DNA from: Acidobacteriota bacterium
GTDB lineage: Bacteria > Acidobacteriota > Terriglobia > Terriglobales > Acidobacteriaceae
Direction: 5' to 3'
Assembly (NCBI GenBank): GCA_021811745.1
Contig: JAJZNH010000943.1
Span: forward strand, 1-5,951
DNA: 5,951 nucleotides
The translations under genes were made by a program, and so were the position numbers. Under the pieces are notes generated by a model that was given only the letters and a program-made list of their open reading frames with translations, was not told the origin of the DNA and did no database searches. This document shows, in pieces, positions 4,983 to 5,951 of the stretch. Position 1 is the first letter of the stretch; each line of letters opens with the position of its first letter.

Positions 4983-5951
4983 TTAGTTGAGCTTGCTGTA
5001 CTGGTTGGGAGCGCCTGGCGTCGCAATGTCGCCCGTCACCTGCGCCTCGCGGCCATGCGCATGAGCCAGCGGCGCGCTGAGCGTGATGCCGCTGCCGGCC
5101 ACCTCCGCGCCCGCCGCCTGAGCATGAGCCAGCGGCGAGGCCACCGTGATCGAGGCGTTGCGGAACCGCATAGTGGAGACCACCACCGCCGTCTCCTGGT
5201 CCGCCCCGCTGCCGATCGTGATCGTCTGCCCGTCGCTGAAGCCCATCGCATTCGCCACCGGAATCACTGTGGCCCCGGCCGCAACGGCACCGCGCACCGT
5301 GGTCGCGCCCGGCGTGCCCACGCTGGCAATCACCGCCGTCTCCAGCTCCGCACCCGAACCGATCCGCACCGCCTGACCCTCGCTGAAGCCCGCCACGCTG
5401 GCCACCTTGATATTGGTCGCCCCCGCTGCGGAAGCCGCCGCCAGATGAGTCGCCGGCGAGGTCAGGAAATCCGTGCAGTTGCTGTCCGTGTTGTAGCCAT
5501 CCGGGAAGCGTCCCGCGCTGACGTCAGAGGCGCTCGCTCGGGCAAACGGCCCAAAGCCTCCAGCCGCTCCCGGAGTCGTCACAAAGCAGCCATCCTTGCC
5601 GAGTCCCGACCCAGCCTGGTAACCCTCGGCCGCCCACGGATCGACCAGCTCGCCGTAGTTGAGGCTGTCCACCACCAGCCCCGAAGCATTGCGCAACACC
5701 ATGCTCCCATCGCGAACCGGCACTTTGAACCGTCCGAAGAGGATCATGCTGCTGGAAAGCGCCGGCCCGCCGAACCACTGGTTGGGCGCGTGCGTTCCCT
5801 GGTAGCCCGCGGCTGTGTCCGCCGCGTCCCGCACCACCGCGTTCACACCATGGCTCCTGCTCAGCGGACTGCTCAGCACAATCCCCGTGCCCAGCGCCTG
5901 GATCGGCTCGTTGCTGATGTGGGCAAACTCCGTCGCCGGCTGAAAGTGGAT
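4983..5951 (-). CDS. C-terminal part of a large, probably secreted protein with lamin-tail-like region and tandem repeats
   Basis: The frame is open to the window edge, so the N terminus is missing and 322 residues are seen; the GTG at 5879 is merely an internal valine codon. Residues about 10-115 (FAHISNEP, VLRNASGLVVDSLNYG, EGYQAGSGLGKDGC) resemble a lamin-tail-type beta sandwich, notably the L-x-N-x-x-G-x-x-V-D-S-x-x-Y-G signature. Two cysteines (about 122 and 159) flank the RFPDG/DSNCTDF segment. Then come two 36-residue modules of the form AGAT-GFS-[DE]GQ-IGSGA-ETAV (about 176-211 and 225-260), and two 21-residue units with PLAHA. The absence of membrane segments and the Ala/Gly/Thr-rich repeats suggest an extracellular protein. 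From memory, similar tails occur on large Acidobacteriota exported enzymes, possibly glycoside hydrolases, but the catalytic part is outside the window, so no activity is assigned. A hairpin and a strong terminator follow. Confidence 0.82.
   Translation of the reverse strand: MHFQPATEFAHISNEPIQALGTGIVLSSPLSRSHGVNAVVRDAADTAAGYQGTHAPNQWFGGPALSSSMILFGRFKVPVRDGSMVLRNASGLVVDSLNYGELVDPWAAEGYQAGSGLGKDGCFVTTPGAAGGFGPFARASASDVSAGRFPDGYNTDSNCTDFLTSPATHLAAASAAGATNIKVASVAGFSEGQAVRIGSGAELETAVIASVGTPGATTVRGAVAAGATVIPVANAMGFSDGQTITIGSGADQETAVVVSTMRFRNASITVASPLAHAQAAGAEVAGSGITLSAPLAHAHGREAQVTGDIATPGAPNQYSKLN
5031..5156 (-). repeat. Two 21-residue C-terminal repeats sharing an identical 16-bp core
   Basis: The segments 5094-5156 and 5031-5093 encode 21-residue units of the form SIT-PLAHA-EV-G and GIT-PLAHA-QV-G. 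At DNA level the 16-bp core GCATGAGCCAGCGGCG (+ strand) is identical at 5059-5074 and 5122-5137, exactly 63 bp apart, which points to a more recent duplication than the larger modules. The unit resembles the second half of the 49-residue module. Confidence 0.7.
5172..5426 (-). repeat. Two tandem 36-residue protein modules
   Basis: The codons at 5319-5426 and 5172-5279 encode two related 36-residue modules with a 49-residue period. Each starts AGAT, continues to GFS[ED]GQ, then IGSGA, ETAV and a short Val/Ser end. The two copies have diverged at the DNA level, so the duplication is not recent. In other proteins similar modules form chains of small beta domains, which would make this a spacer or surface-binding stalk. 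Confidence 0.75.

Noticed and set aside
5059..5137. Two copies of a 16-bp sequence 63 bp apart considered as CRISPR or attachment sites
   Set aside because: They are in frame within a coding region, are spaced by whole codons and encode the same HA-type segment, so they are protein repeats. There are only two copies and no spacer pattern.

Overview
The window looks like a chromosomal segment from a moderately GC-rich bacterium, most plausibly an Acidobacteriota (Acidobacteriaceae-type) genome. The reasons are the sucC-sucD-ndk layout and two secreted protein types that I associate with that phylum from memory; no search was possible, so the taxon is an inference. In the first third all genes lie on the + strand. 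In the rest all recognisable genes lie on the - strand.

Left part (1-2356, + strand): the 3' end of sucC (ADP-forming succinyl-CoA synthetase beta subunit, cut by the window edge), complete sucD (alpha subunit, 2 nt after sucC), a strong UUCG-capped terminator, then ndk (nucleoside diphosphate kinase) with a TTG start and its own perfect-stem terminator. SucCD makes succinate plus ATP or GTP in the TCA cycle. Ndk equilibrates nucleoside triphosphates, so the neighbourhood makes metabolic sense even though a terminator separates the two units.

Middle part (2486-4807, - strand): a two-gene unit of exported proteins. A sigma70-like promoter (TTGACA, 17 bp, TATTCT) sits inside a 31-bp dyad that looks like an operator. 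It would drive a 267-aa secreted protein of unknown function, followed, with an 86-nt overlap, by a 496-aa secreted protein. The latter joins a metzincin-like zinc protease domain (HEXXHXXGXXD plus a Met-turn) to a Gly/Ser/Cys-rich linker and an EF-hand-like calcium-binding domain of the type found in RTX-family proteins. Composition is lower in GC and more uneven than in sucCD.

Right part (4913-5951, - strand): the C-terminal 322 residues of a larger, probably secreted protein. It has a lamin-tail-like beta region, two 36-residue tandem modules and two 21-residue terminal repeats, and is followed by a small hairpin and a long, nearly bidirectional terminator. No tRNA, rRNA, CRISPR array or insertion sequence is visible. 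The most interesting items are the protease/EF-hand fusion, the overlap of its signal-peptide codons with the upstream gene at a G7 tract, and the operator-like dyad over the promoter.
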